Notes: generated by a model not told the origin, from the letters alone. A stretch of DNA of 64,000 bases from Firmicutes bacterium UBA5010 (GCA_002396645.1 DGYI01000037.1:55280-119279), one strand, 5' to 3'; positions 35,920-45,723 are shown, numbered from the stretch's first letter. A program made the numbers and translations.

Positions 35920-37764
35920 ATGAACAATCGGTTAAAACGAATTATTGCAGGCGGCATAATTTTCGCCGCTACAATGATTTTAAAAACAAACAATGAGCTG
36001 TTAGAGCTTGCGTTATATCTTATCAGTTATATTATTGTTGGCGGAGATGTGGTTTTAAAGGCTATAAAAAACATTCTCAAGGGTAAGGTCTTCGACGAGA
36101 ACTTCCTTATGAGCGTTGCTACAATCGGTGCATTCTTTATCGGCGAATATCCAGAAGGCGTTGCAGTTATGTTATTTTATCTGGTTGGTGAAACATTCCA
36201 AAGCTATGCTGTTGATAAGTCAAGAAAGTCAATTGCAAGCTTGATGGACATTCGCCCGGATTATGCGAACGTGAAACGCGGTGATGAACTCGTCAAAACA
36301 GACCCGGATGAAGTAAAGATTGGTGATATTATCGTAATTAAAGCCGGAGAGAAAATCCCTCTTGACGGCAAGGTTATAGAAGGAAACTCTATGGTCGATA
36401 CTTCGGCACTTACCGGTGAGTCTGTACCGCGTGAAATAACTGCTGGTAGTGACATATTAAGCGGATGCATCAATATTAACGGAGTAATTACGGCAGAAGT
36501 TACCAAGGAATTTGGAGAATCTACCGTCAGCAAGATTCTTGATTTAGTCGAGAATGCCAGCAGTAAAAAATCCAATTCGGAACAATTTATTACGAAGTTT
36601 GCGAGATATTATACTCCCGTTGTGGTAATCATCGCTGCTATTTTAGCTATTGTGCCGCCTCTTGTTATAGAGGGTGCGACTTTTAGCGACTGGGTATACA
36701 GAGCATTAGCATTTCTTGTGGTTTCCTGCCCGTGTGCGCTTGTTGTCTCCATACCATTAAGTTTCTTCGGTGGAATAGGCGGAGCTTCAAGAAGCGGGAT
36801 CTTGGTCAAAGGCAGCAACTATCTGGAAGCGTTGGCGCAGACGGAAATTGTTGTTTTCGATAAAACCGGTACCTTAACAAAAGGTGTATTTAATGTACAG
36901 GAAGTACATGCAGAGGGAATTTCAAAAGAAGAGTTGTTGGAATTAACTGCTTATGCAGAAAGCTACTCCAATCATCCAATTTCTCTGTCATTGAAACGTG
37001 CTTATGACAAAGATATCGACAATGGGCACATTTCGGATGTAGAAGAAATATCGGGTCATGGTGTTAATGCAATAATAGATGGCAAGAAGGTTTCAGCAGG
37101 TAATTTCAGGCTCATGGAAAAGATGGATATCCCATATTACAAAGGTGAACTGATTGGTACGGTTGTACATGTTGCAGTTGATAACGTATATGCCGGTTAT
37201 ATTATTATAGCCGATGAGGTAAAAGCAGATTCGGCACAGGCAATCAGAGATCTTAAGGAAGCTAACATTAAACAGACAGTTATGTTGACAGGCGACACCA
37301 AAAACGTTGGTACAAAAGTTGCCAGGGATCTAGGACTTGATAAAGTTTATGCTGAATTGTTACCGGGAGATAAGGTTGAAAAACTGGAAGAACTGTTTTC
37401 ACAAAAATCAGCAAAAGGCAAGCTTGCTTTTGTAGGTGATGGAATCAATGATGCCCCTGTTTTAGCCCGTGCAGACATCGGAATAGCAATGGGCGGTTTG
37501 GGCTCTGATGCAGCCATTGAAGCTGCGGACATTGTCATTATGACCGATGAGCCTTCTAAAATTGCTACAGCAATAAAGATTTCACAAAAGACACTGAAAA
37601 TTGCACATCAAAACATTGGATTTTCTCTTTCCGTAAAAGCAGTTGTTCTTGTCTTGAGTGCCTTGGGATTAGCTACCTTGTGGGAGGCAGTATTCGCTGA
37701 TGTAGGCGTGACTATCATCGCGGTATTAAATGCTTTCAGAGCATTGAATGTGAAAAAAATATGA
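35920..37764 (+). CDS. cadA: Cd/Zn/Pb-type P1B ATPase without HMA domain
   Basis: The 614-residue pump begins almost at the first membrane helix. It has TGESVPRE, the CPC motif in VSCPCALVVS, DKTGTLTKG, SNHPISLS and GDGINDAPVLA. Its missing N-terminal HMA domain is encoded separately just upstream. It is about 70-75% alike by eye to the core of the three-HMA pump. GC content is higher than the neighbouring lipid genes, suggesting a separate origin. It should be expressed with the ArsR and HMA genes from one promoter. Confidence 0.92.
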   Translation: MNNRLKRIIAGGIIFAATMILKTNNELLELALYLISYIIVGGDVVLKAIKNILKGKVFDENFLMSVATIGAFFIGEYPEGVAVMLFYLVGETFQSYAVDKSRKSIASLMDIRPDYANVKRGDELVKTDPDEVKIGDIIVIKAGEKIPLDGKVIEGNSMVDTSALTGESVPREITAGSDILSGCININGVITAEVTKEFGESTVSKILDLVENASSKKSNSEQFITKFARYYTPVVVIIAAILAIVPPLVIEGATFSDWVYRALAFLVVSCPCALVVSIPLSFFGGIGGASRSGILVKGSNYLEALAQTEIVVFDKTGTLTKGVFNVQEVHAEGISKEELLELTAYAESYSNHPISLSLKRAYDKDIDNGHISDVEEISGHGVNAIIDGKKVSAGNFRLMEKMDIPYYKGELIGTVVHVAVDNVYAGYIIIADEVKADSAQAIRDLKEANIKQTVMLTGDTKNVGTKVARDLGLDKVYAELLPGDKVEKLEELFSQKSAKGKLAFVGDGINDAPVLARADIGIAMGGLGSDAAIEAADIVIMTDEPSKIATAIKISQKTLKIAHQNIGFSLSVKAVVLVLSALGLATLWEAVFADVGVTIIAVLNAFRALNVKKI

Positions 37765-37827
37765 AATGTCATTACTTTTCAATATAATGCAAACCAGACT
37801 TTGATTCGTCCTTTTGCTTACAGAAAC

Positions 37828-37868
37828 TACCCCTTGTTTTGTCCTACCATTAAGCAAATCAAGGGGTA
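37828..37868 (+). terminator. Hairpin after cadA, similar to that after the first cadA
   Basis: TACCCCTTGTTTTG (37828-37841) pairs with CAAATCAAGGGGTA (37855-37868) with one mismatch. No T-run follows. Its counterpart is at 22877-22916. Confidence 0.45.
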
Positions 37869-37949
37869 CATCATATGTATTAAGATAGAGAGGGATATCA
37901 GCATCAATCATTAAGTAAGGATTGTGAGTATAACTAAAAAATAGAATAT

Positions 37950-38045
37950 CAAAGCCAAGGGCAAACCCACCTAAAGGTGGGGACGCAAAGCCATAGGAAC
38001 TAAGACGCTTCAAAAAGCGTTATGATAGCCTGGCTGCCGGAAGTC
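37950..38045 (+). ncRNA. Cyclic di-GMP-I (GEMM-I) riboswitch
   Basis: The segment has the GEMM-I core: GGGCAAACC, a CCACC-TAAA-GGTGG stem, GGACGCAAAGCC, a second stem with a GACGCTT/AAGCGTT arm, then ATAGCCTGGCTGCCG. These are the invariant ligand-binding parts of the c-di-GMP-I aptamer. A terminator follows at once, so it is probably transcriptional. The only frame downstream is a broken cadA copy, so the switch has lost or changed its target. Confidence 0.92.
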
Positions 38046-38051
38046 ACGCAT

Positions 38052-38081
38052 AGCCTGCCCTTTTTTCAAGGGCAGGCTTTT
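38052..38081 (+). terminator. Riboswitch expression-platform terminator
   Basis: AGCCTGCCC (38052-38060) pairs with GGGCAGGCT (38070-38078), followed by TTT. It begins within bases of the aptamer's 3' end. Whether c-di-GMP promotes or prevents it cannot be told by eye. Confidence 0.85.
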
Positions 38082-38149
38082 GCACATTTGTGGCTTTTGA
38101 CGGATGTTTTTGGGGTATCAGATGCAGGCTTTCGCCACGCTCCTGGTGT

Positions 38150-38824
38150 TTCTTTGGCGGAATAGGCGGAGCTTCAAGAAAGGGAATTTTAGTTAAAGGT
38201 AGTAATTATCTTGAAGCATTAGCACGAACAGAAATTGTTGTTTTTGATAAAACAGGTACATTAACAAAGGGAGTATTTAATGTGCAAGAAATTCAGCCGG
38301 AAGGGATATCTAAAGAAGAATTATTGGAATTAACTGCATATGATGAAAGTTATTCAAATCATCCAATATCCTTATCTTTAAAACGTGCTTATGGTAAGGA
38401 AATTGATAATGGAAGAATTTCAAATGTAGAAGAGATATCTGGTCATGGTGTTAATGCAGTAGTTGATGGGAAAAATATTTTGGCTGGGAACATTAAATTA
38501 ATGAAAAAATATAATATCCCTCACTTTGAATTTGAATTAGTTGGAACAGTTGTACATGTTGCAGTTGATAACAAATATTCCGGATATATTGTTATAGCAG
38601 AGGAAGTAAAGGAAGATTCAGCACAAGCAATTAAAGAATTGAAAGCTGCCAACATTAGGCAAACAGTTATGTTAACAGGTGATGCTAAAAGTGTAGGTGC
38701 AAAAGTTGCTAAAGAACTTGGACTTGATAAGGTATATGCTGAATTGTTGCCTGGAGATAAAGTTGTTGTAACTATCATTGCGGTTTTAAATTCATTTAGA
38801 GCGTTAAATGTAAAAAATCTTTAG
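38150..38824 (+). pseudogene. cadA remnant with 5' truncation and internal deletion
   Basis: Homology to cadA starts abruptly at FFGGIGGAS, just after the CPC helix, and runs through DKTGTLTKG and SNHPISLS to LLPGDKV. It then jumps in frame to VTIIAVLNSFRALNVKNL, the very C-terminus. About 110 residues with GDGINDAP are missing, as are all actuator and early membrane parts, so it cannot pump. A GTG at 38090 opens a frame that fuses 19 unrelated residues to it. Codons are more AT-rich than in the intact cadA. Confidence 0.9.
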
Positions 38825-39149
38825 TTGATTTATTTTGTAAATCATTAAATAATGGTTATTTATATATCTGATAATTAAAAACTTGAAAAACAAAGTACAC
38901 AAAAGTCACCTATTCCTGTAGAATTTAAAAAGGTAAAGCATATTTTTATCGAACATGTGGTAAAAGTTCTAAAAACTTTCTGTGATGGATCACATGACGG
39001 TACCTATTTTTAATAAAATTTACTGCTGATAAAGATAGAACCGAATATATGTGCATGTAAATATACTAAAAATCCACCTTGGAACACACGAGAATTTTTA
39101 ATATAAATTAAAGTAACAAAAAAAGTTTTATCAGAACCATCGAAACTAA
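38825..39149. other. Noncoding gap between the cadA remnant and hsdR remnant
   Basis: I see no gene, hairpin or promoter of note here; the DNA is AT-rich with stops in all frames. Confidence 0.4.
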
Positions 39150-41754
39150 TCGCCTTTATTTGCTTTTATTGTAATAAGTGATGGTGTAAATAATAAATAC
39201 GGTTCATTGTTTGCCACTTATGATTTTTTCTATGCATGGAGAAAAATTGATGAATATGATAAAGAAGTAGATGGAATCAATTCTCTTATTACAATGGTAA
39301 AGGACTATTTAGAAAGGAAAGACTACTTGCTGTTATCAAAAACTTTGTTTATTTTCCATATAATTCGGATAAAGATGTAAAGGTCTTTTGTCGCTATCCG
39401 CAATATTTTGCAGCAACGAAACTTTTTGAAAATATTAAACTACATATGCGCCCACATGGAGATGGTAAGGGTGGTACTTACTTTGGAGCAACGGGTTGTG
39501 GTAAAAGCTATACAATGGTGTTTTTGTCTCGTATTTTAATGCGAAGTACCCACTTCGCAAGTCCTACAATTGTAGTAATTACAGATAGAACAGACCTGAT
39601 GATCAGCTTTCAAAACTCTTTGGGACTTCTAAAGAATATATTGGGGATAACACTATTATAAGTATTGATTCAAGAGAAAAACTTCGAGCAGAACTTCAAG
39701 GCAGAGAAAGTGGAGGGGTTTATTTAACCACAATTCAAAAGTTTGCAGAGGATGCAGAATTGCTTACTGAAAGAAATAATGTCATTTGCATTTCGGATGA
39801 AGCACATAGATCACAGGTTAACTTAGACCAACAGCTTAAACTTACTGAAGATGGGGTAGAGCGAAAATATGGTTTTGCAAAATATCTCCATGATTCTCTT
39901 CCAAATGCAACTTATGTTGGATTTACAGGAACATCTATTGATGCCACTATTGAAGTTTTTGGTAAGGTGGTAGATTCGTATACTATGACAGAATCTGTTA
40001 AGGATGGAATAACTGTAAATCTTGTTTACGAAGGCAGAGCAGCAAAAGTAAATCTTGACCAAGATAAAGTCAAAGAAATTGAAGAATACTATGGTAATTG
40101 TGTACGTGAAGGTGCTAATGAATATCAAATAGAGGAAAGTCAAAAAGCTGTAGCTCATCTAGATGTTATTATAGGAGTTCCAGACAGACTTAGTGCAGTG
40201 GCACATGATTTTATAAAACACTATGAAAATATAGTGACAGAAGGAGCTACGGTGGCAGGGAAGACAATGTTCTGTGCCAACCGTGATATAGCATATGCAC
40301 TCTATAAATTTATAATTGAATTACGCCCAGAATGGGCAGAGAAAAAACAATGTGAGGAAGGTATTGAACTTTCTGAAAAGGAAAAAAAAGAGCTAAAACC
40401 TATTGAAAAGATAAAAATGGTTATGACTCGAAATAAAGACGATTTAAAAGATTTATATGATATGCTTGGAACAAAAGAAGACAGAAAAGAGATTGATTGC
40501 CAATTCAAGCAGGTTAAATCTAATTTTAAAATTGCAATATTAGTGGATATGTGGTTAACAGGCTTTGATGTTCCATGCCTTGATACAATTTACATAGATA
40601 AGCCGATACAGCAACATACTCTTATTCAAACAATATCACGGGTAAATCGTGTTTATGAAGGTAAGGATAAAGGATTAATCGTTGACTACATTGGTATAAA
40701 AAACAATATGAATAGTGCTCTTGCTAAATATACGAATTTTGAATCAGAAGAATTTGAGGAAATAGGACAATCCGTAACAATTGTAAAAGACCAGCTTGAA
40801 GTATTGGCACAGATGTTTCATAACTTCAATTCTAATGATTTCTTTAATGGCACTCCAAAAGAGCAACTTGACTGCTTAAATAGAGCTGTTGAATATGTAC
40901 AACTTACAGAAGAACTTGAACTTAGATTTATGGCTGCTGTTAAAAGGATGAAGCAAGCTTTTAATCTTTGTAGTAGTAGCGATGAGTTAACGGACAATGA
41001 TAAAGATTATATTCATTTTTATATTGCTGTACGTTCTATTTTATTTAAGCTAACAAAGGGTACTGCTCCCGACATTTCACAGATGAATGCCAGAGTGAGA
41101 AAACTCATAGAAGAAGCTATTATTACTGATGGTTTTGAAGAAATTTTTAGTATTGATTCAGATGTAGAGAAAATAACAGTAGATATTTTTAGTGAAGAAT
41201 ACCTTAATAAAATTGCTAAAATTAAGTTGCCAAACACAAAAATAAAAATTCTCCAAAAATTGTTGTCTCAAGCAACAGACGAATTTAAAAAGGTTAACAA
41301 AATAAAAGGTGTTGAATTTGCTGATAGATTGAAAAAGGTTGTTGATGATTACAATAACCGCAGAAAAGATGAATCATATGCAACTGAAATTCTTGATGAT
41401 GTAGCGGAACAACTTGCTAAACTACTTGAAGAATTAAAAAATGAAAAAAACTCGTTTATGGGAATGGGGATTGATTTTGAATAGAAAGCCTTTTATGACA
41501 TATTAAAAGCTGTAGCCAAAAAGTATGATTTTGAATATCCGGATAGCAAATTGATAAATCTCTCCAAAGAAGTAAAAAAAGTTGTTGACGATAAGGCCAA
41601 ATATACGGATTGGGCAACTCGTGATGACATAAAAGCAGAACTGAAGGTTGATTTGATAATCTTGCTTGATGAACATGGTTATCCCCCTGTTACTATGGAT
41701 GATGTATATAAGGAAGTGCTAGAACAAGCTGAAAACTTTAAAAAATATTTATAG
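39150..41754 (+). pseudogene. hsdR: Decayed type I restriction subunit hsdR
   Basis: Reading across frames gives a type I R subunit without its N-terminal nuclease part: FIVISDGVNNKYGS, LLAVIKNFVYFP, GATGCGKSYTMVFLSR (Walker A), ISDEAHRSQ (Walker B/DEAH), then FDVPCLDTIYIDKPI and TISRVNRVYEGK. There are frameshifts near 39320 and 39598 and a TAG at 41482-41484 where the frame continues as KAFYDILKAVAKKYDF to 41754. The nuclease domain and the hsdM and hsdS genes are absent. It cannot restrict and marks an older defence cargo. Confidence 0.88.
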
Positions 41755-41851
41755 CAAGGAAAAGAGCACTGAATCGTTTGATTAACGCTGCTATACAGAA
41801 TGAGGATGCTGGGAAAGAGAAAATATAAATTATTGGAGTAAGGAGAAAGCA

Positions 41852-42508
41852 ATGGCTAAAGTAAAGTGTCCGAAATGCGGAAATAGAAATGTAGCAGAAT
41901 ATCTTTGGGGTATGTCTGCTTTTACAGAGCAATTAGAAGAAGAACTTGAAGCAGGGCATGTTGTGCTTGGTGGATGCATGATTACGGAATCTGATCCCAA
42001 ATATCATTGCAATAATTGTAAGAAAGATTTTGGAGGACCACCAATTAAAATGAATAAAGATGGCTCATTATTTGATTATGCTATTGAAACCCGAAAAATA
42101 AGTTTTTATGTGGGTGGTTTCTTTGGAGGATACATAAATACATGCTTTGAAAAAGGCGAGAGTGACTGCCATTATGAAGTTAAACCCGGTTTAGCAATAG
42201 ATGAATACAATTTTGAGAACAATAGAACTGGTAAGCAAGAACTATCTATTGAAGAATGGAATAAGCTTATCAATAAAATATATAATAAGATATTTTTATT
42301 GTCTTGGAAGAAGAAATATAATAATTCTGATATTCTGGATGGAGAGCAGTGGGGGTTGGAAATACAACTAACAGGAAAGAGACAATTGAATTATTATGGT
42401 TCCAATGCTTATCCAGTATACTGGAGAGAGCTTATCAATATATTTCGTCCATATGCTAAAAATGCAGGAATTACGTTAAGAACAAATGGTAATAAGATGA
42501 TGATATAG
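41852..42508 (+). CDS. Zinc-ribbon protein of unknown function
   Basis: The 218-residue protein starts CPKCGNRNVAEY and has a second pair CNNCKKDFGG at about 52-61, forming a probable zinc ribbon. The C-terminal ~150 residues have no motif I recognise. An AAGGAG site precedes the ATG. It stands between the hsdR remnant and a PD-(D/E)XK nuclease gene and may be cargo with the latter. Confidence 0.6.
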   Translation: MAKVKCPKCGNRNVAEYLWGMSAFTEQLEEELEAGHVVLGGCMITESDPKYHCNNCKKDFGGPPIKMNKDGSLFDYAIETRKISFYVGGFFGGYINTCFEKGESDCHYEVKPGLAIDEYNFENNRTGKQELSIEEWNKLINKIYNKIFLLSWKKKYNNSDILDGEQWGLEIQLTGKRQLNYYGSNAYPVYWRELINIFRPYAKNAGITLRTNGNKMMI

Positions 42509-42535
42509 AAAATACTAATATCGAGGGTATTAGAT

Positions 42536-43732
42536 ATGAATATTGAACTATTATTGCAAGAGGTATCTGCTATATCAAAAAAGTATGATTTAATTAATCA
42601 AAAAACTGGCGGATACTTTAATATTTTTAAAATTGCTAATATTGCTTCTGATGAGGTTACAATCTGCCGGGTGCTATACGAATTACTTTCTCCAACAGGT
42701 AGTCATTATCAAGGAATTACATATTTAAAACTATTTGTGGAGAAAGTATTGAAAATAGAAATGTCTGAATCGGAGCTTGCATCTGCAGCGGTTTATCGAG
42801 AATACTCTATAGATGAAAATCGTAGAATTGATATAGTTATTCGTACAAAAGAAAGATTGGTACCAATAGAAGTAAAGGTATATGCAGAGGATCAGGAGAA
42901 CCAGTGTTATGATTATTATCAAAAAGCAATAAATTCAAATTTGTTCTATCTAACTAGACATGGAGATTTCCCTTCAGATTATAGTGCTAACGGATTGACG
43001 GACAAGCAGGTTACAGCTATATCATTTTCTGATGATATTTTGAACTGGCTTGGGAAGTGTTTGGAGCAAAAGGAAACAATAAAAATCGCACCCATCAGAG
43101 AAGTTATATTGCAGTATATGTCGGCTATCCGTAGCTTTACTAATCAAATGGAGGATGAAAAGGAAATGGAAATTAAAGATGTAATTACGAAATCTCCAGA
43201 AAATATGAGGAGTGCTATTGCGATAGAAAGTAGTGTTACAGAGTGTAAAATAGATCTAATGGAAAAACTGTTTAAAGCAATTGAAGAAAAGGTTGGTAGA
43301 AAAAAACTTCAAAATGAATATGATTACTCAGCCAATGAAGGAGAAAAAGTAAATAAATTTTATAGCCGCAAGTCTTCTACATACCCAGGAATCAGTTATT
43401 TGTATAAATCGGCTGTAAAACCTAATATAGATATATGGGTCAGAATAGAAATTGATGACTTAATATTCGTTGGTTATTGTGTTGCTAATCGTCTAAAGTC
43501 AGGAGAACAGTGTTTATCTGAAAGTGAAATCATGAATCATATAAGATGGATAAATAAACCTGTAATTGATAACTGGTGGGCATATTATGAGTTATTGCCA
43601 GATGATAATTATGATGCAGCACCAGATTTTAGAAATGTAGATGAGTATTATTTGAAATTGTTTAATAAAGAGCAATTTGATAGTTTTGTAAGCATCTGTG
43701 TAAATAAAATAAATGAATTTCTTTTGAAATAA
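42536..43732 (+). CDS. PD-(D/E)XK nuclease superfamily protein (PDDEXK_4-like)
   Basis: In this 398-residue protein, RRIDIVIRTKERLVPIEVKVYAED near residues 98-121 gives the D...ExK signature, followed by QENQCYDYY. The N-terminal part (CRVLYELLSPTG) also fits the PDDEXK_4 family. The C-terminal half (from about 215) has no known motif. These proteins are common in defence islands but few are studied. It follows the zinc-ribbon gene by 27 bases and ends at a bidirectional terminator. A nuclease is likely; its trigger is unknown. Confidence 0.75.
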   Translation: MNIELLLQEVSAISKKYDLINQKTGGYFNIFKIANIASDEVTICRVLYELLSPTGSHYQGITYLKLFVEKVLKIEMSESELASAAVYREYSIDENRRIDIVIRTKERLVPIEVKVYAEDQENQCYDYYQKAINSNLFYLTRHGDFPSDYSANGLTDKQVTAISFSDDILNWLGKCLEQKETIKIAPIREVILQYMSAIRSFTNQMEDEKEMEIKDVITKSPENMRSAIAIESSVTECKIDLMEKLFKAIEEKVGRKKLQNEYDYSANEGEKVNKFYSRKSSTYPGISYLYKSAVKPNIDIWVRIEIDDLIFVGYCVANRLKSGEQCLSESEIMNHIRWINKPVIDNWWAYYELLPDDNYDAAPDFRNVDEYYLKLFNKEQFDSFVSICVNKINEFLLK

Positions 43733-43736
43733 AAAC

Positions 43737-43769
43737 AAGCTCTGCCTAATAAAATCATGGACAGAGCTT
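43737..43769. terminator. Bidirectional terminator between convergent genes
   Basis: AAGCTCTG (43737-43744) pairs with CAGAGCTT (43762-43769). A-rich and T-rich flanks let it act for both the nuclease gene and the leftward ImmA gene. Confidence 0.7.
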
Positions 43770-44287
43770 TATACTTTTATCTTCTTCAAGAAATCACTTT
43801 CAGGGCGATAAGGTACATTAAAATCATACCCCATTTTATTCATTTCCTGCATTTTTATCAGCAGTAGATTAATATGTGAATTTAACATACTTGAAATCTG
43901 CACTATATCATAACCATCTCGAGCTAGAGCTAACACCTCATCATTGTCAATTAATAGATGAGAACCAAAGATATTGGCTTCGTATTCGGTAGTATTTTTC
44001 ATATCGAAAAGCTCAAATTCCTTAAGACCATTACTGGCTAAATTTCTATGAAAAATATCATGACCGATTTCATGTGCTAATACCATCTGGCGCATGTGGT
44101 CATCTAAATTATTATTAATAAAGATTATACGTTGCTTCCAACGATAGGTATACATGCCCAATAGGTCATCGTAACTCTCATAATAAATCTTAATACCAAG
44201 TTCATTGGCAATCTGTCTGGTATCCCTTGTCCCTATACGGTTGACAAGAGCATTCGCTTTCTTATATATTCTGAAAGAGTCAATCAA
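43769..44287 (-). CDS. immA: ImmA/IrrE-type metallopeptidase
   Basis: In the 172-residue protein H72-E-I-G-H76 is the zinc-binding HExxH. The domain cuts or inactivates XRE repressors, as ImmA does for ICEBs1. It lies downstream of the XRE gene on the same strand with a 60-base gap. It is probably the anti-repressor that releases excision and transfer when the cell is stressed or meets few element-bearing neighbours. Confidence 0.9.
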   Translation of the reverse strand: MIDSFRIYKKANALVNRIGTRDTRQIANELGIKIYYESYDDLLGMYTYRWKQRIIFINNNLDDHMRQMVLAHEIGHDIFHRNLASNGLKEFELFDMKNTTEYEANIFGSHLLIDNDEVLALARDGYDIVQISSMLNSHINLLLIKMQEMNKMGYDFNVPYRPESDFLKKIKV

Positions 44288-44346
44288 AGCAGCACCCCCT
44301 GTATAGAATCTACTATTCCCCGGTTATAATAATAAAAAAGTTGGAC

Positions 44347-44769
44347 TTATTTATTATTATCGTCATCTAATCTATATTTTTTAGGAGTGTACTTTTTGTT
44401 TTCCTCTTTAGCATCCCAATAAGCTTGTTGTAAGGAGCGCATAACAGCATCCTTATCTGCTTCTGATAATTCACCACCTGCAAATAATCCACCAATTTCA
44501 GCAACTAAATCTTCAGCTTGTCTTGCACCACGATTGCCATATTTAGTTTTTGCCTTTGTGATAAATTCTTCATCTTCGGTTAAAAGATAATTAATATCGA
44601 CATTAAAAAGTGTAGCTAATTTGGAATAAACTTCTCGTTTCTTTGGATAGCTGTTACTATTTTCGTAGCTAATAATTGTACGTAGTGAAACACCAATTTC
44701 TTTTGCCAAGTCAGTCTGGGTCATATCTTTCCCTTTCCGTAAGTCTCTAAGTTTTTCTCCAAATCTCAT
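44347..44769 (-). CDS. XRE-family repressor
   Basis: AAGGAGG places the start at 44769, not 44802; product 140 residues. The HTH is MTQTDLAKEIGVSLRTIISYENSNSYPKK, and FNVDINYLLTED ends the DNA-binding domain. The C-terminal part is polar and probably the cleavage or dimer region for ImmA. It is the element's master repressor by position, acting at the palindromes between the two facing promoters. Confidence 0.9.
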   Translation of the reverse strand: MRFGEKLRDLRKGKDMTQTDLAKEIGVSLRTIISYENSNSYPKKREVYSKLATLFNVDINYLLTEDEEFITKAKTKYGNRGARQAEDLVAEIGGLFAGGELSEADKDAVMRSLQQAYWDAKEENKKYTPKKYRLDDDNNK

Positions 44770-44818
44770 AATATCCTCCTTGAATATGAAGTTATATTTC
44801 ATAAAATGTATTTTGCTA

Positions 44819-44904
44819 TTGACATATGATGGTTATCTTCATATAATATAAATGTGAAGAATAACTACACATACTATAGTACATAAATCTTCACATTTTG
44901 TCAA
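44819..44904. promoter_or_regulatory. Face-to-face promoters of the repressor switch
   Basis: Rightward: TTGACA 44819-44824, 17-base spacer, TATAAT 44842-44847. Leftward: TTGACA (complement of 44899-44904), 17-base spacer, TACTAT (complement of 44876-44881). They point at each other, so their transcripts overlap. Half-sites ATGTGAAGA (44852-44860) and TCTTCACAT (44889-44897) form a wide inverted repeat for the XRE repressor. Confidence 0.72.
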
Positions 44905-44975
44905 TAGTCAATAAAAATATGGGGTGGGGAATATAACATGTAAATTAAATACCCCTAAAACAACGGAGGTATGGG

Positions 44976-45557
44976 ATGAGACTTACAAGAAACATGAAGA
45001 ATATTTCAAAGATGTATGATGGTATGAACCTTGATGAGGAACAGGTTTTTCATAAATCAAAACTTGTTCTTGCTATATACAGGGATGTAGTATGGAGAAC
45101 CATTCAAGAAGCTAATTATGTAAGGGAAGCATGTGAGTCATATTATAGCAATGAGCTTGCTACAGCTTTAACATATTTAAATGATTTTGCACCTACTGAA
45201 AAGAAGGACAAGTTTAGTGATAAAGTTTCCTGTATTTTTGAGACTAAATGGATGATAGATCTTGTAGATACAGCAATGATTAAAATTTATAATTATCATA
45301 CAAATGGAAAGCTGTATCATGAAATATTGTCAAAATGCTATATTACAGCATATCCAATGACAGAAACAGAAATACTGGAATATCTTTCTATAGAGCGGAC
45401 AAGTTTCTATACAAAAAAGAAAGAGGCAATAAAACTATTTGGAATTGCACTTTGGGGATATTCCCTTCCCAAATATCAAGCTATATTTAATGGGACAAGT
45501 ACTATAGAAGAAAATGAGTTACTATATTTCTTTGAAGAAAAGCAAAATGCGTACTAA
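44976..45557 (+). CDS. Element regulator of unknown family, first gene of the excision operon
   Basis: The 193-residue protein starts behind CGGAGGT. The C-terminal part MTETEILEYLSIERTSFYTKKKEAIKLFGIALWG looks like a helix-turn-helix of the type seen in phage late activators such as ArpU, but similarity is weak and I give no name. Its stop lies inside an 11-bp-phased repeat array that may be the binding site of such an activator. It is controlled by the rightward promoter of the repressor switch. Confidence 0.6.
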   Translation: MRLTRNMKNISKMYDGMNLDEEQVFHKSKLVLAIYRDVVWRTIQEANYVREACESYYSNELATALTYLNDFAPTEKKDKFSDKVSCIFETKWMIDLVDTAMIKIYNYHTNGKLYHEILSKCYITAYPMTETEILEYLSIERTSFYTKKKEAIKLFGIALWGYSLPKYQAIFNGTSTIEENELLYFFEEKQNAY

Positions 45558-45633
45558 GTGTGAACTAAAGTTGAACTAAAGTTGAACTAAAGTTGAACTA
45601 GATACGAACTATCTACGTACTGACTTTGAATTG
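45551..45633 (+). repeat. Array of GAACTA repeats with exact 11-bp period
   Basis: G(A/T)ACTA or a near match starts at 45551, 45562, 45573, 45584, 45595, 45606, 45617 and, more weakly, 45628. The period is exactly 11 bases, one helical turn. A -10-like TATACT is at 45643-45648 with no good -35, so the array looks like an activator site for the sigma-factor operon. Confidence 0.75.
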
Positions 45634-45695
45634 TCAATAGCCTATACTCTGTATTATGGGGAAGTAATGGCCTAAAATAAAATAACAATCAAGAG

Positions 45696-45723
45696 CCTCG
45701 GCATTTATGTCGGGGTTATTTTT
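45696..45723 (+). terminator. Terminator hairpin in the sigma-factor leader
   Basis: CCTCGGCAT (45696-45704) pairs with ATGTCGGGG (45707-45715) with two wobbles, followed by a T-rich run. It is upstream of the sigma-factor gene. Confidence 0.55.

Noticed and set aside
38090..38149. GTG-initiated N-terminus of the third cadA
   Set aside because: These residues are unrelated to any ATPase and follow the riboswitch terminator; the protein could not function.
45560..45622. CRISPR-like short repeats
   Set aside because: The period is 11 bases with no spacers of unique sequence; it is a phased protein-binding array, not a CRISPR.
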